This document shows, one piece after another, positions 20,001-29,992 of a DNA stretch of 64,000 nucleotides. The notes below the pieces were generated by a model. It saw nothing but the letters and a program-made list of their open reading frames with translations, made no database searches and was not told the DNA's origin. Positions within the stretch are counted from its first letter, which is position 1; every line of letters starts with the position of its first letter. The stretch comes from Metaphire vulgaris (taxonomy: Eukaryota; Annelida; Clitellata; Crassiclitellata; Megascolecidae): positions 7,727,192 to 7,791,191 of the forward strand of contig CM030836.1 of the NCBI GenBank assembly GCA_018105865.1, in the 5' to 3' direction. The translations under genes and the position numbers were made by a program.

Positions 20001-23000
20001 GGTTCCGGCGCTTATCTCCGGTCTAGGCAATCAGCGACGTAGGTGGTATAATCCATTAATCTGGGGTAGATTGCCATTGCTTTCCCCAGACCCACATATT
20101 ACCTCACAGATTAACACTGCTCCTCAGTGTACCACCGCCCTCTGGTGAGTAAGCAAGGCTGAGTCGACCTTAGGACTCCTGCGGGAATCGAATCTCGACC
20201 TTCTGCTCCATCGCCCAGTGTTGTTACCACTCTGCTACCTTCTCACCCCTTACTAATTGCTATATTTTTCAAAAAAGGCTATTTCCAGCATTATGTAATT
20301 ATGCAATGACCCCTCTAATCCTAAATAAAGGTTACTGGTATATACAGGAGATGATTAAATGGCACTGTAAACAGTAATTGTGTTAGTATGTGAACCGTCG
20401 TGCTATGACAGTGCATCTACATTATCCCTAAAGTGGATTTTCTAGGCATGGTAATTTCATGTTAATTTAGGCACGTCATGCTTCCAAAGGAAATGGTGAA
20501 ACTTGTGCCGAAAAATCATTTAATGTCAGAAGAGGAATGGCGAGGCATTGGTGTTCAGCAAAGTCAAGGCTGGCAACACTATATGTTTCATGAACCTGGT
20601 GCGTATTTCTTTCCAGCCGTTTCATTTATTTGCATATCAGCTCTAGGTAAAAGTAAAAATGACATGTCTTTGCCAGAAAAAATGTCATTTTATCCATTTT
20701 GGAGTTAGTAAAGTTCATCCGTAGGCTCATTGCCCATAGGTGCCTGTGCTGATCCCAGGTTTCATGACCATCATCCCATAGGTGGCTAAACCATTCATTG
20801 GCGGACAATGGCCAGTCATTCTGCCAAACCTATGGTTACCTTTGCAATGTCGCCATTGCTACTCAGTTTTTGATGTTACAACCGCCCTTTGGTGAATAAG
20901 GCTGAGTCGACCTTATGGGCTCCTACAGGGATTGAACCTGTTCTGTCGGCGTGCCTGCCCAGCGTGTAATCACTTCTGCCGTCTTCCCGCCCCATTTTGG
21001 GGTAGCAAATGACCAATTATCAAAACAGGCCAACTTGACTCAAGATCTATTTAAAGCAGCATTTCCCAAACTGTGGGTCGCGGCCCAAAAGTGGGTCAGA
21101 GGGCTCAGTCCAGTGGGTCGCGGGGTACTGTGAAATTAGAGTCAAGTGTCATTTTTTAACCAACACCATAATGTCACTAGCCTTGCAATGTTGCAAGCAG
21201 GTTTTGTTTAAGAAATTTCTATACATGCAATCCATTCAAAGCTTGTAGGCCTATTAGGTCTAAAATGATTAGTGTTTTATCCACTTTTATTTGACACTAC
21301 ATTTGCAGGGTCGCCGCACATTAAAAAACCACTTAATTGGGCTACGGTCCCAACAAGTTTGGAAAACCCTGAATTAAAGTAATCATTTACTGTAAAAATC
21401 TTCTATAATGCACACACAATTATAATGCACCTGGTTTTCTGGACTGCTGATCAAAAGGTAAAATCAATGCACACCCTTAACCGGGGATTAAATTTTTAGA
21501 CACTGTGACCGTACCGGGGAAATTATTTTTGGGAAAAACGTTCTTCAAAAATTAAAATTGTAATTTTTTTGAAATTTGCGATATCTCAGGCTATATAAGA
21601 GCTAAGAAGATGAGGTATATGCCATTGTTTAGCCTTTTTACTCCTCTTTCTAACCATCCGTGCCAAACAAAGAAATTTGGGGGTAGGGTCCACTCTACAG
21701 CTTAAAATAAAATCCCTCAAGAAACTTTTTTCGAAGCTCCGTAGCAAAATTTTCAGCAGTCACCCCACTTTGGTCAGTGGCAACGTTGTAGAGGAATGTC
21801 AGTGGAACAAAATAAACCAAAAAGTTTGAAAATTGGTCAACATTTGGTAAAGATATGTCAATTCTAGCCGAGCATCCCGTTGTCACAATAGAAGTTAGCA
21901 ATGAATTTTGAAAAAGTTTTGTTATTTTGTTGAATTTGCGATATTTCAGGCTATATAAGAGCTAAGAAGATGAGGTGTACACCATTGTTTAGTGTTTTTA
22001 TTCCTCTTTCTAACTGAAATATAGGTGCTATCTAGCGAATTGATGGATACTAAAGTGATTTACAGCATAAAATGTCTCTGATACATCACGTGCGTTTCAT
22101 GAAACGCCTCTAAACTTACATGACGAGCCTGGCTCGGGGATCCCGGTTAAGGGGTTAAATCTCCATAGGCGGTAAATGACCACTGCTAAGCTTAGTTATT
22201 GCTGATAGAACTGTGAATGTTGCAAATGTCAAGATATTCACTGGTAGAAGTTCCTGAGCCTGTGTTTACTGTAATGAATGGGAGAATGTGTACCCTGGTA
22301 TCAAATCAAACAGAGATTCCAATGTTAGACTGTCATTAATTATTTCAATGGTGTAGCCAGGATTTTCTGAAGAGGGGTTATGGTTACCATGATTCCCAAT
22401 CCCAACTTTGGAAAAAGTAATTTTGTTCAAATCAAATGTTTGTGTGAATATACCATTTATTTATAAATTTGAATGTGTGTACGTACAAATTCAGTCGTGA
22501 CCCCTCCCCCGTACACTTCCGTACGCAAAAATCGCCTAAATCTCAAATTCACCTCAGTGCGTATGACGGCCGTACGTACTATATGGATGGTCCCCCAATG
22601 CTGTTCCACATCATCCCTTCTCCCCACCTGTCCCTCTCCTTACAAATATGTCTCCATTTCTATCTGCCTCATTAATTCCACCTGCTTTGTCATTCAAATG
22701 ATATGCTAAACGATAAGGAAAGTGTGGTAAAATTAAGTGTTTGGGGAAAACCAGTCAAAATTTATTTAAGTTTGGTATTATATGAAAATAATATGCGGCA
22801 ATGACCCTAACTTTATGGAAAATTGTGTGTTAAAAAATGTTGCACTATACTCAAGAGTTTACAGTAATTATAATATGCAATGACATTTATCAACTAAGCA
22901 GTAAAAAACAACCAAATATTATCTCTTCTGCAATATGCACCTTTGTGCTTCTTTAAATAATTATCGGTATTTTGAAATTAAACTTGTACATATATAATTT

Positions 23001-23147
23001 GCAAGATGTAAGTGTATGGATATAGCAATGCATTGCTGAGTTTAAATTAATTTGATGTTTTTGTTATTTTGTTAAGAGCCACACATTTTGCTCTTCAGAC
23101 GACCACTCAGCTATTCACAAATGCCTCCGGCTAAGCAAAACAAGTGA
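17019..23147 (+). CDS. CKS1: Cyclin-dependent kinase regulatory subunit CKS1 (3 exons, complete)
   Basis: Cks proteins bind CDKs and phosphorylated substrates and promote multisite phosphorylation; Cks1 is also a cofactor of SCF-Skp2. Exons: 17019-17077, 20471-20598 and 23077-23147, phases 2 and 1, giving 85 aa. Exon 1 encodes [20 protein letters not shown]; exon 2 carries [23 protein letters not shown] and [12 protein letters not shown]; exon 3 completes the hinge motif HEPEPH (residues 60-65) and LLFRRPL. All family landmarks are present. The C-terminal tail is a few residues longer than in human CKS1B (79 aa). Intron 1 holds a Merlin transposon, a LINE and a SINE; intron 2 holds a SINE and MITEs. 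Confidence 0.95.
17270..18550 (-). mobile_element. Merlin-type DNA transposon in CKS1 intron 1
   Basis: A broken Merlin transposase lies between inverted subterminal repeats. TTTTAGCGTTCTAAATTA occurs twice on the left (17262-17280 and 17290-17310) and its inverted form AATAATTTAGAACRCT twice on the right (about 18490 and 18530). The exact ends and a TSD could not be fixed. Confidence 0.7.
17330..18348 (-). pseudogene. Merlin (ISXO2/IS1595-like DDE) transposase pseudogene
   Basis: Reading from the ATG at 18348 ([18 protein letters not shown]), frame-hopping translation shows the Merlin signature: [13 protein letters not shown], then [18 protein letters not shown] before [12 protein letters not shown], then [21 protein letters not shown] and [11 protein letters not shown]. 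The catalytic-domain order matches the ISXO2-like DDE domain. Several stops and frameshifts make it inactive. A second Merlin fragment is at 46136-46411. Confidence 0.8.
18930..19260 (-). pseudogene. LINE linker region, inverted half
   Basis: The minus-strand reading gives [33 protein letters not shown] and [10 protein letters not shown], the conserved linker between endonuclease and RT in CR1/Daphne-like LINEs. Its upstream end faces the plus-strand RT fragment at 19262, so the two halves of one element point in opposite directions. Confidence 0.65.
19262..19710 (+). pseudogene. LINE reverse-transcriptase fragment
   Basis: A 147-codon frame with the degraded RT motif [10 protein letters not shown] (from FADDT), then [16 protein letters not shown] and [15 protein letters not shown]. 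Similar to the C-terminal RT of CR1-superclade LINEs. It has no 3' tail. Confidence 0.75.
19962..20255 (-). repeat. tRNA-derived SINE, copy B
   Basis: On the minus strand the head reads GGTAGCAGAGTGGTAACAAC (A box) then GGTCGAGATTCGATTCCCGC (B box), a well-kept tRNA-like polymerase III promoter. It ends 215 bases upstream of CKS1 exon 2. Confidence 0.85.
20703..20998 (-). repeat. tRNA-derived SINE, copy C
   Basis: A minus-strand copy with a head around 20996-20900 (A-box region degraded) and a tail reading CTGGGATCAGCACAGGCACC, shared with copy D. It lies 105 bases downstream of CKS1 exon 2. Confidence 0.75.
21057..21371. mobile_element. hAT MITE (CAGCATTTCCCAAACTG type)
   Basis: Left end CAGCATTTCCCAAACTGTGG, right end GTTTGGAAAACCCTG, with near-identical flanks ATTTAAAG (21049-21056) and AATTAAAG (21372-21379). 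GGGTCGCGG words near the ends are typical of this hAT group. It has no coding capacity. Confidence 0.8.
21473..22158. mobile_element. Unclassified element with CCTTAACCGGG termini and an internal direct repeat
   Basis: The left end CCCTTAACCGGGGAT and the right end ATCCCGGTTAAGGGG are inverted. Inside, about 100 bases containing GCTATATAAGAGCTAAGAAG occur twice in direct orientation (21553-21655 and 21918-22020). A TTAA within the termini recalls piggyBac-type ends, but the TSD is unclear. Confidence 0.5.
22385..22595. mobile_element. Partial GGGCCATCC-type MITE
   Basis: TCAAATGTTTGTGTGAATATACC and CGTACTATATGGATGG match the right half of the complete MITE at 58900-59504. The left half is missing. 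Confidence 0.7.
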
Positions 23148-23579
23148 CCATCATTGTGCCTTGACCACAGTGTATATAAGTTACCACTTGCCTGTTTGTT
23201 TAAAGTACTTTACTTACCTGAACTTTTTGATGTAACAAGAATATTGTAATATTACTGCAGTTTGCTAGATTCATAATATCATCAGACTTCAATGTTACAT
23301 TTTATTACATCACTGTTTGACTTGTTTAACTAAGCACATTTCTTTCAAGTGGCACAACATAAAGTAAATTGTTAATTTACAGAAGGAAAAGTTTCTGAAC
23401 TAGCATTTGTATTTTGAATTTTCTTATAGAATTTCACTGCTGCTTCAGTAATCAAAACAAGGCAAAGTTAGTCCCATACGTAAGCAGCAATGCAGGTTGC
23501 TTACAAGTTACAACTTGCATTTTACCTTTACGGCTTAACACTGCTACCAATTTATCCACATTGAAGTGATGAACAACTT

Positions 23580-23672
23580 GGTTTACCACCAGCACCACAA
23601 CTCGATCCTGGGTCACCCATCCAAGTATGAGCCAGACTCGGTGTGCTTGACTTTGGTGATAATATGGAAACC
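23580..23672 (-). pseudogene. 5S rRNA-like pseudogene (or 5S-derived SINE head)
   Basis: On the minus strand TACTTGGATGGGTGACCCAG matches the intermediate element and box C region of the 5S rRNA internal promoter, followed by GTGGTGCTGGTGG near the 3' end. The 5' CCATATTATCACC resembles the 5S start, but about 25-30 bases between them are missing, giving about 93 bases against the usual 120. No LINE-type tail was seen. Confidence 0.55.
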
Positions 23673-24643
23673 TGTTGTGCAATGCCATATAAAGCCTATT
23701 CTTCAGTAATTACTGTAGTTATTTTATAATGCCTGAGTGACCAAGGTGCAGTCTATTTTAAATTTCTTCTATTTAGGCCACTGAAGTGTCTGTAAAAATA
23801 TTCAAGAATTATTGTGAAAGGCTAAGTACTATTAAAGCTGCACCTCTATTAGGGGATATATCCCTTAGGCAGTTACAGTAGTTACCTGGCCAATATCTGC
23901 ATGAATGATAAGCTGTGGTTAAATAACGGGCACTCCACTTAGAAATATATCTGCAAAATATTTGGGAGGGGGGGATACCACCTGGATATGACTGAGTGAA
24001 TGCGTTTGCACATTCAAGTGGATAATTCAGCTAGATATCTTTGCCGTTCAACAAATCAGCTTCCAGTTTAGTAGGTCATTGCCAGATTGACTGCTAAGTC
24101 AGCTTGAATGGTTATGTGACATTAAGATGTGTTTGCAAAGAACTTTCCAAAATAGCATCCACAACATCACCCTTTCTAACTTCTTTGCAATAAAAAATGC
24201 AGCTTTTAAATGCACTTCAATACCCCAATTGCAACAATCATGTCTGCGCCATCTTTACAATAGGTGTGACTCCTTTTTAACATAGGATCGATCGTGTACT
24301 GTTCTGGACAATGCAATGAGCTTGTACTGGGATATATCCCGGTAAATCTCCTAATGGAACCGTAGCTTAACACTAATAATTTCTACAACAATATTGTACT
24401 TTAGTATGAGAGGAGCTGACCAAAATATAAAAACAATTTATCATTAATGTGTACCAGTAGCTAAAGAAGAAAAAGCGGCCATTGTATGTGGCCATCATAA
24501 ATAACAGACCGTAAACATTGGGTACTGAAAACTACCATCATCAATATTTGTTAGTATCTTAATTTTATTTGCTAATAATTATCAGCAATTTTAACAACAA
24601 AAACTATTTTCCAGCAGTCTTTGTTTGCAAGTGTTTTTGACAT

Positions 24644-24926
24644 TTATGTCGACAAGGTATGTCTGCCTTTGAGCACTTTTCTCCATAGCATTATGATGCT
24701 CCTTCTTCTTGAAAGTCTAGTTTGAATACCATGTTTTTTTAGTCTTTTTGCAGCATTTGGACGGTAGTTTACCCTACAACCAGTTCTTGTCTGCTGTTGA
24801 TAAAGGCTTGGGATGAGACTAACATCATTGGCATGGCCATGAACTTTCAGAATAATTGATCGAGTGGAATCAATCCCTTTATACGGCAGCATAGATAGTG
24901 TATTTCCACAATAGAAGCCTCGATAC
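24644..24926 (-). CDS. MRPL34: Mitochondrial ribosomal protein bL34m (MRPL34), last exon
   Basis: bL34m is a small protein of the mitochondrial large ribosomal subunit. The exon opens after a CTTTTTTAG-type acceptor at 24927 and runs to the TAA at 24646-24644. The C-terminal 48 residues carry the bL34 signature: VNYRPNAAKRLKKHGIQTRL, then RRRSIIMLWRKVLKGRHTLS, comparable to the bacterial Qx-KRxxxHGFRxRM...RRxKGRxxLS pattern. An in-frame Met at 24892 could start an 82-residue protein, close to the human size (92), but the acceptor implies an upstream exon, not found, perhaps beyond the hAT insertion at 25167-26517. The gene is tail-to-tail with CKS1. Confidence 0.8.
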
Positions 24927-25179
24927 CTAAAAAAGTTTGCAAACTTGTCTTGGTTAATATTTATGACAAAACATATACATTACAATGACAATCAATTTTA
25001 CTTGGCAAGTTAGGATTCCTCCAGATTTTGGTTATACAAGAGAAAATTCAATGAATATCAAAATATAGTCCGAGTAATTTGATTCCGTTCATAATTTATC
25101 CCTGACTGCTTTCTGGCATAAACACAAAACTAGTCTGGGCAGATCTACTGCAGACATTGATTAATACAGTGGTTTTCAA

Positions 25180-25686
25180 TAGGGCTGTGCCGAGTAATGC
25201 GAGTACTCGACTCCAAATTGGAGTCGAGTAATTTTTTGGAGTCGAGTACTCGCATAGAATAACTAAATAAAGAATAGAATAGATAAATAAAGAATAACCA
25301 AAGAATTTCATTAAAATTTGGCCTACTGTTATTTGTTACAAATAATTATTAATCAGTCTTATTTAGGTTATTCTTATTCGTTATGCCCCAGTTAGTTAAG
25401 ATGTTGTCCACAGTGGGCCAACTCTAGTGAAGACCTCATATTTTTGCCAGTAGCGGTAGAATAGTTTCTGTTCTGTAACTTCTGTTATACTAAATTTGAA
25501 AACGCTTGAATATCCGAAAAATTGATATGTAACTGTATCTAATGTTCTGCTTTGGCTAAATGAGGGCCATGAGGCAAATAATAAGCATTATGTGATGTAT
25601 AACGTTTGCAAATCATGTATTTCCGGTTTTACGCGAGTACTCGCTAAGCTACTCGACTCCTAAACTACTCGGTTAGCGCAGCCATA
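25180..25686. mobile_element. hAT MITE nested in the hAT element, 8-bp TSD
   Basis: GTTTTCAA is duplicated at 25172-25179 and 25687-25694. Ends are TAGGGCTGTGCCGAGTA and the inverted TACTCGGTTAGCGCAGCCATA, followed by multiple GAGTACTCG/GAGTCGAGTA palindromes. Its removal restores the CAGTGGTTTTCAAACTG terminus of the host element, so it is the later insertion. Confidence 0.9.
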
Positions 25687-25844
25687 GTTTTCAAACTGTG
25701 GTCCACAGACCCTCGGGGGGGGGGTCTGCAGCAAGGTGCCAAAGGGTCCACAAATATGGCAAGGGAAAGTTTAATTTTTTTTAGATCATTCGCCTTAACC
25801 ATAGCTATTTTAAGAAAGGCTAAATGTCTAAGAATATGTAATGG

Positions 25845-26190
25845 TTGTCACATTACTTCCATAAGTATATCGGAGATGATGACATAAGCATGTATGATTG
25901 GGTTCAAAATCGATTTGAATGTCAGTTGACCGATTTATTGGACAAGAACTGGCTGAATTATTATCTGACAGAACACTTCACTAGGAGTTCAAGAGAAAGT
26001 CACTCATTCTGGATAGCAAGTTCTCTGGAATATTCCCTGTTGTCTGAGAAAGCCATCAATCTTCTTCTACCATTTAGAACAGCCTACTTGTGCTTTTTCT
26101 GCAGTCACTGCCATTAAAATCAAATACACATCACGATTGAACATAGAGGCTGATATTCGCGTATGTTTGTCGAACATACCACCATGTTTG
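25845..26190 (+). pseudogene. hAT transposase C-terminal fragment
   Basis: SHSFWIASSLEYSLLSEKAI and NLLLPFRTAYLC, then after a one-base frame change AFSAVTAIKIKYTSRLNIEA and DIRVCLSNI. These are the consecutive hATC blocks of ZBED5/FAM200-type transposases. The N-terminal DNA-binding and catalytic parts are absent. Confidence 0.8.
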
Positions 26191-26792
26191 TAGAAACTGG
26201 CACGAAGCAGGCACACCCTTCACACTGACCAAAGGTTGCCTCAGTTTTAATAACTGTCTTAATTACTTGATGTTACTATTTTGAATTTTTACATTATCTA
26301 ATTACCGGTACTTTTTATCAGTGTATGAAGCAGTGCACTCGACTGGATTAGAATGTAGTCAATGTATTTATGGTATTGTACTAATGTAGTAGGGGCCTAC
26401 ACATGTTCTAATTCCATACATGATTTGTCAATTGGTTTTGTGTCTGGGGTTGGGGTCTTCCACATAGCAATGACACACCAAGGGGGTATGTGGCTTGTAA
26501 AAGTTTGAAAACCTCTGAATTAACAAACAATATGAATGGATTTTACAATTCAAGGGTTAGATGAATCATTATGCTGGAACAAACTTTGTCTATTTTCTAG
26601 TTTTTAATAGCTAAAGTGGGCTACTCTGGAAGAAAACATTGGAAGCTTAAAAGTTTTGCTTGTGAATGTATTCTGTTGCATTAAGATGTTTTCTCAACTC
26701 GTAAGTGATTTGCCCGAAGATAGCACTGATCAGGGATGTTAACATGGACTCAGCCATCAAGGCCAGAACCAAGGACTTGACTATACTCAAGG

Positions 26793-27156
26793 CAGGGTTA
26801 TTTCTAGGATTGTGAATTTAGGGGGGTTCGGTCAAATTTGGGAGTCTCTGCCTAATAAGTGTGAAAAGTCATCCCACAAAAAAGTCAGACAGGCAAAAAA
26901 CCCACAAACCTATCAAATCAACTCTCAAAAAAGTCTGACAAGCAAAAAAGAACCTTTTCAGGCCTCAACAACTCTGACAAGCAAAAAAACTTTATCTGGT
27001 CTCAAAAAAGACTGACAAGCAAAAAAGGTCATCAGACAAATAAAGTTGGGGGTGTTCGGGAGCTATTCAGGCTACATACGATTCTTAGATTAGGAAATTT
27101 TGGGGTGTGTCTACCTCAAATTGGGGGGGAGCGTGTTAGGGGTAAAAATATCCCCG
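26793..27156. mobile_element. hAT MITE with GACAAGCAAAAAA boxes, 8-bp TSD
   Basis: ACTCAAGG is duplicated at 26785-26792 and 27157-27164. Left end CAGGGTTATTTCTAGGATTG, right end AAATATCCCCG. It contains one variant and three good copies of the box CTGACAAGCAAAAAA (26884, 26934, 26974, 27011). A larger relative is at 60637-61759. Confidence 0.9.
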
Positions 27157-27164
27157 ACTCAAGG

Positions 27165-27504
27165 CCAGAACCCGGTCCAAGGACTTGTAACTTGTCTTTA
27201 ATGAATCCTATATAGTGAAAAAGTATAAAATATTTTAGCCACTTTCTTATCGCACCATGGGATAGCCGATCGAGAGGCTCCAGCTAGAACTCTGCCAACA
27301 CTCGACAAGATCCCACAGGAACGGACGAAGCTATCGAACAGCATCCTCTCTCCTAAACGAAAACAAATTAATTCACGTCTTAAATCGATTATAAAGAAAT
27401 AATAAGATTATAAAATAATTCTCAATTAACAAGGTCAACCGTCGATACCGTACCCACTTCGCTTCAATCACGTGTCACCGACTCACCGTGTGTGGCTTGC
27501 CTTT
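27165..27504. other. Unassigned intergenic stretch
   Basis: No coding frame, termini or repeats recognised. A CACGTG E-box lies at about 27470. Confidence 0.3.
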
Positions 27505-27590
27505 ATGTAAGTAAGTCAAAGGCCTCAAAGCCACGAATTCCTATTGTATAACGCTTTATTGGTAGCACCGCATTAGTGCTTATTCTTAAA
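27505..27590 (-). repeat. L2-type LINE 3' end fragment
   Basis: Minus-strand AAAGCGTTATACAATAGGAATTCGTGG with a following CTTACTTACAT matches the conserved 3' end of the L2 element at 14345-14400. Confidence 0.5.
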
Positions 27591-27711
27591 GAGTTTAATC
27601 GAATCTTATGAATGGTACAGCGATTCCGTTTAGGTGTACTCATACTTTTTGTTTTACAACTTATTAAGATTTGTCCGTCTCGTACAATTTAATGTATATA
27701 TATATACACTG

Positions 27712-27715
<4 letters not shown>

Positions 27716-27787
<72 letters not shown>
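27716..27787. repeat. (TA)n microsatellite 5' of the CR1 LINE
   Basis: About 36 uninterrupted TA units. The LINE copy that follows ends in a similar AT tract at 29939-29988, so the LINE probably inserted into or near an AT repeat. Confidence 0.95.
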
Positions 27788-27789
<2 letters not shown>

Positions 27790-28710
27790 TTTTTCTTTTT
27801 GCATCATTATGTATCTTAAATTATTATTATTCTCAGCGGATGACTATCATAGTTTCTTGGACGGTAGAGTCTCGGCGGTCAGGGAGAGAACAGCCGGAGC
27901 TGACCCTGCTGGTTATGCGACGGGTCCAGGGTGCGAGCTGACCTCACTCTCTCCACTCTCACCTGAGGATGTCATCGACTCATCGCTATAGTGACTAAGG
28001 CGCCAAACAAGCAGTGTGCTGCTGACCCAATGCCGATGTGGCTTTTGAAAGCAGTTATTGGGAAGTTAGCCCCGTACATTGCGGTTCTGTTGTCAGTCTC
28101 GCTGACGAGTAGTGTTCGAATTCCCTGCACGGCGGAAGAGCGCAGATCGAGGTTAGGCCACATCTCAAGCGGCAGGGTTTGGACCCGAGTGAGCCCGGCA
28201 ACTTTCGCCCGGTTGCGAACCTCCCTTTTCTTGCGAAATATTATTGTTGGAGCGGGCAGTGAACGACCAGCTTGTTGCCTATCTGATCAGGAATGGCCTT
28301 ATGCCCACGGGCCAGTCGGCATATCGCAAGGGACATTCCACAGAGACAGTGGTGCTCCGGATCTATAATGACATCGTGGAAGCGGTCTCGAACGGCCGCC
28401 TTGCGCTCTTATGTCTGCTGGACTTTTCAGCGGCATTTGACACCGTAGACCACGACATCCTGCTCAAACGTCTCAATACCACCTATGGGATCAAAGGCCC
28501 AGTTCTTGATTGGATCCGGAACTACCTGTCAGATCGTAGCCAGTCGGTCACCTGGTTGGGTCATAAGTCCGATTCACGTAGGGTCAGTTGTGGGGTGCCT
28601 CAAGGGTCAGTCCTGGGGCCGCTCTTGTTCATACTTTACGTGGCCGACATCTGTCGTGTCATTGAAAGGTGTGGGGCTACCCCTTGCCAATGCTGACGAT
28701 ATGCAGGCGC

Positions 28711-28976
28711 CAGTGGCGTAACGTGGGGGGCAGGGGGCACTTTGTTGACTGCCCCGGGCCCCGGGCAGGGGCCCAAAGAGGGTCTAAGCTAGGGTTAGGT
28801 TAGGTTAACCTAGGTTAGGGTTAGGCTTAACCCTAACCCTAACCATAGAAGTGAACGTGCCGGCGACCTTTTTTTTTCTTCTTTTTTTTTTTGCTCGTCA
28901 GCCCGAAACTTTGGAACTTTGGGGCCCCCATGACAAAGATGCCCCCCGGGCCCCCAAAAGTCACGCTACGCCACTG
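28711..28976. mobile_element. hAT MITE (CAGTGGCGTA type) with telomere-like repeats, 8-bp TSD
   Basis: GCAGGCGC is duplicated at 28703-28710 and 28977-28984. Termini are CAGTGGCGTAACGTG and CACGCTACGCCACTG. Excision in thought restores the LINE frame ANADDMQALTSCLPSE, proving the boundaries. The interior holds GGGCCC-rich palindromes, TTAGGG-type repeats and a copy of the TTTTTTGCTCGTCAG box. Confidence 0.95.
28789..28844. repeat. Interstitial telomere-like repeat hairpin
   Basis: AGGGTTAGGTTAGGTTAACC and GGTTAGGGTTAGG are followed by the opposite-strand CTTAACCCTAACCCTAACC. The two orientations face each other around 28825 and can fold back. They lie wholly inside the hAT MITE. Confidence 0.9.
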
Positions 28977-29931
28977 GCAGGCGCTCACTTCATGTCTCCC
29001 ATCTGAAATAGATGGGGCCATATTTCGCATCTCCGCCTGTATCTCCTTGGTTCGGCGGTGGGCCGATGAAAACCGGCTAGCGCTAAACCCGACCAAAACG
29101 GAACTGCTTTGGTTTAGTAGCCCGCGGGGCCAACACCTGATTCGACGTGAGTCGGTCTGGGCTGACGGCGTGGAAATAGTCCCCAAAACCGAGTTGCGGC
29201 TTCTTGGAGTACTATAATTTATGAGACTCTCATTCTCGGGGCATATCGCCAATGTCTCCAGGCTGGGATTCTAGACTTCCATCTGAGAAGGCTAAAAACC
29301 ATCCGCCGATATCTCCCTATATACCTGATACCATCAGTTTGGTCCGTGCACTGGACCTGTCGCGCATTGACTACTGCAATAGGGCCTAGTGTTTTATTGG
29401 GTCTGCCTACGACGAGACTGAACTCCCTCCAATCTGTGATTAACACAGCTGTGCGGCTAATATTCGGTCTGAAATGGAATGCCCATGTTTCACAGCCACT
29501 GAAAGATCAACTCCATTGGCTGAAGATTCCGGAGCGCATTGTGTTGAAATGGTGTTGGCTCACGTTTCGGACACTTTATGATCCGCACTGTCCTACCTAT
29601 CTTCGTGACATGATTCAACCTGCTCCGTCAGTACAATACCGTTCCCAGCTTCGGTCGAGGAATCGCAATCCGCTGCTTGTCCCCCCTCCGGCCAGGACTC
29701 CTGCCCTCGGGGACAGATCCTTTCGGAGAGGCAACCCAATCCTGTGGAACACCCTGCCAAGGGTGGTCACCATGGAAACTTCGCCAGGAGCGTTTTTGAA
29801 GAACATGAAGACACACCTGTTTAAAGTTTCTTTTGGTTGTTAGACGCCTTTGACTTTAGCCTTAGCTATGCGTACGGCGTTGAATACATCGTCCTGAATA
29901 ATAATAATGATGCTGGTTTTGAGAGATAAAT

Positions 29932-29938
<7 letters not shown>

Positions 29939-29988
<50 letters not shown>
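29939..29988. repeat. (AT)n microsatellite at the CR1 LINE 3' end
   Basis: About 25 AT units follow ATAAATAAATTGA, the last LINE bases. Confidence 0.95.

Positions 29989-29992
<4 letters not shown>

Larger units (their letters stand above)
25167..26517 (+). mobile_element. hAT element (ZBED5/FAM200-like), itself interrupted
   Basis: It starts CAGTGGTTTTCAAACTGTGG (split by an insertion) and ends AGTTTGAAAACCTCTG; flanks GATTAATA and AATTAACA are a decayed 8-bp TSD. It contains a transposase C-terminal remnant and hosts the younger hAT MITE at 25180-25686. Confidence 0.8.
27822..29938 (+). mobile_element. 5'-truncated CR1-like LINE, interrupted by a hAT MITE
   Basis: RT-domain readings in shifting frames: APNKQCAADPMPMWLLKA, SAYRKGHSTETVVLRI, LDFSAAFDTVDHDILL, GVPQGSVLGPLLFILY, NADDMQA (Y of the YADD motif replaced by N), then NRLALNPTKTELLW and LHWLKIPERIVLKWCWLTF. 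It ends AATAATAATGATGC...GATAAATAAATTGA before an (AT)n run. Its vocabulary differs from the L2 copy at 9888, so it is a second LINE family. The MITE at 28711-28976 splits the frame just after the ADD motif. Confidence 0.85.

Noticed and set aside
20150..20250. A functional tRNA gene
   Set aside because: A and B boxes are present but the arms do not pair as a cloverleaf, and the same head heads several SINE copies.
26880..27035. CRISPR-like array
   Set aside because: The repeat word is 15-20 bases at irregular spacing inside a hAT MITE, in a eukaryotic genome.
27671..27991. Open frame beginning with a long Ile-Tyr repeat
   Set aside because: The repeat is translated (TA)n microsatellite; only the last third is LINE RT sequence.
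28789..28844. A chromosome end or fusion point
   Set aside because: The telomeric repeats are few, in both orientations, and wholly contained in a MITE with a clean TSD.
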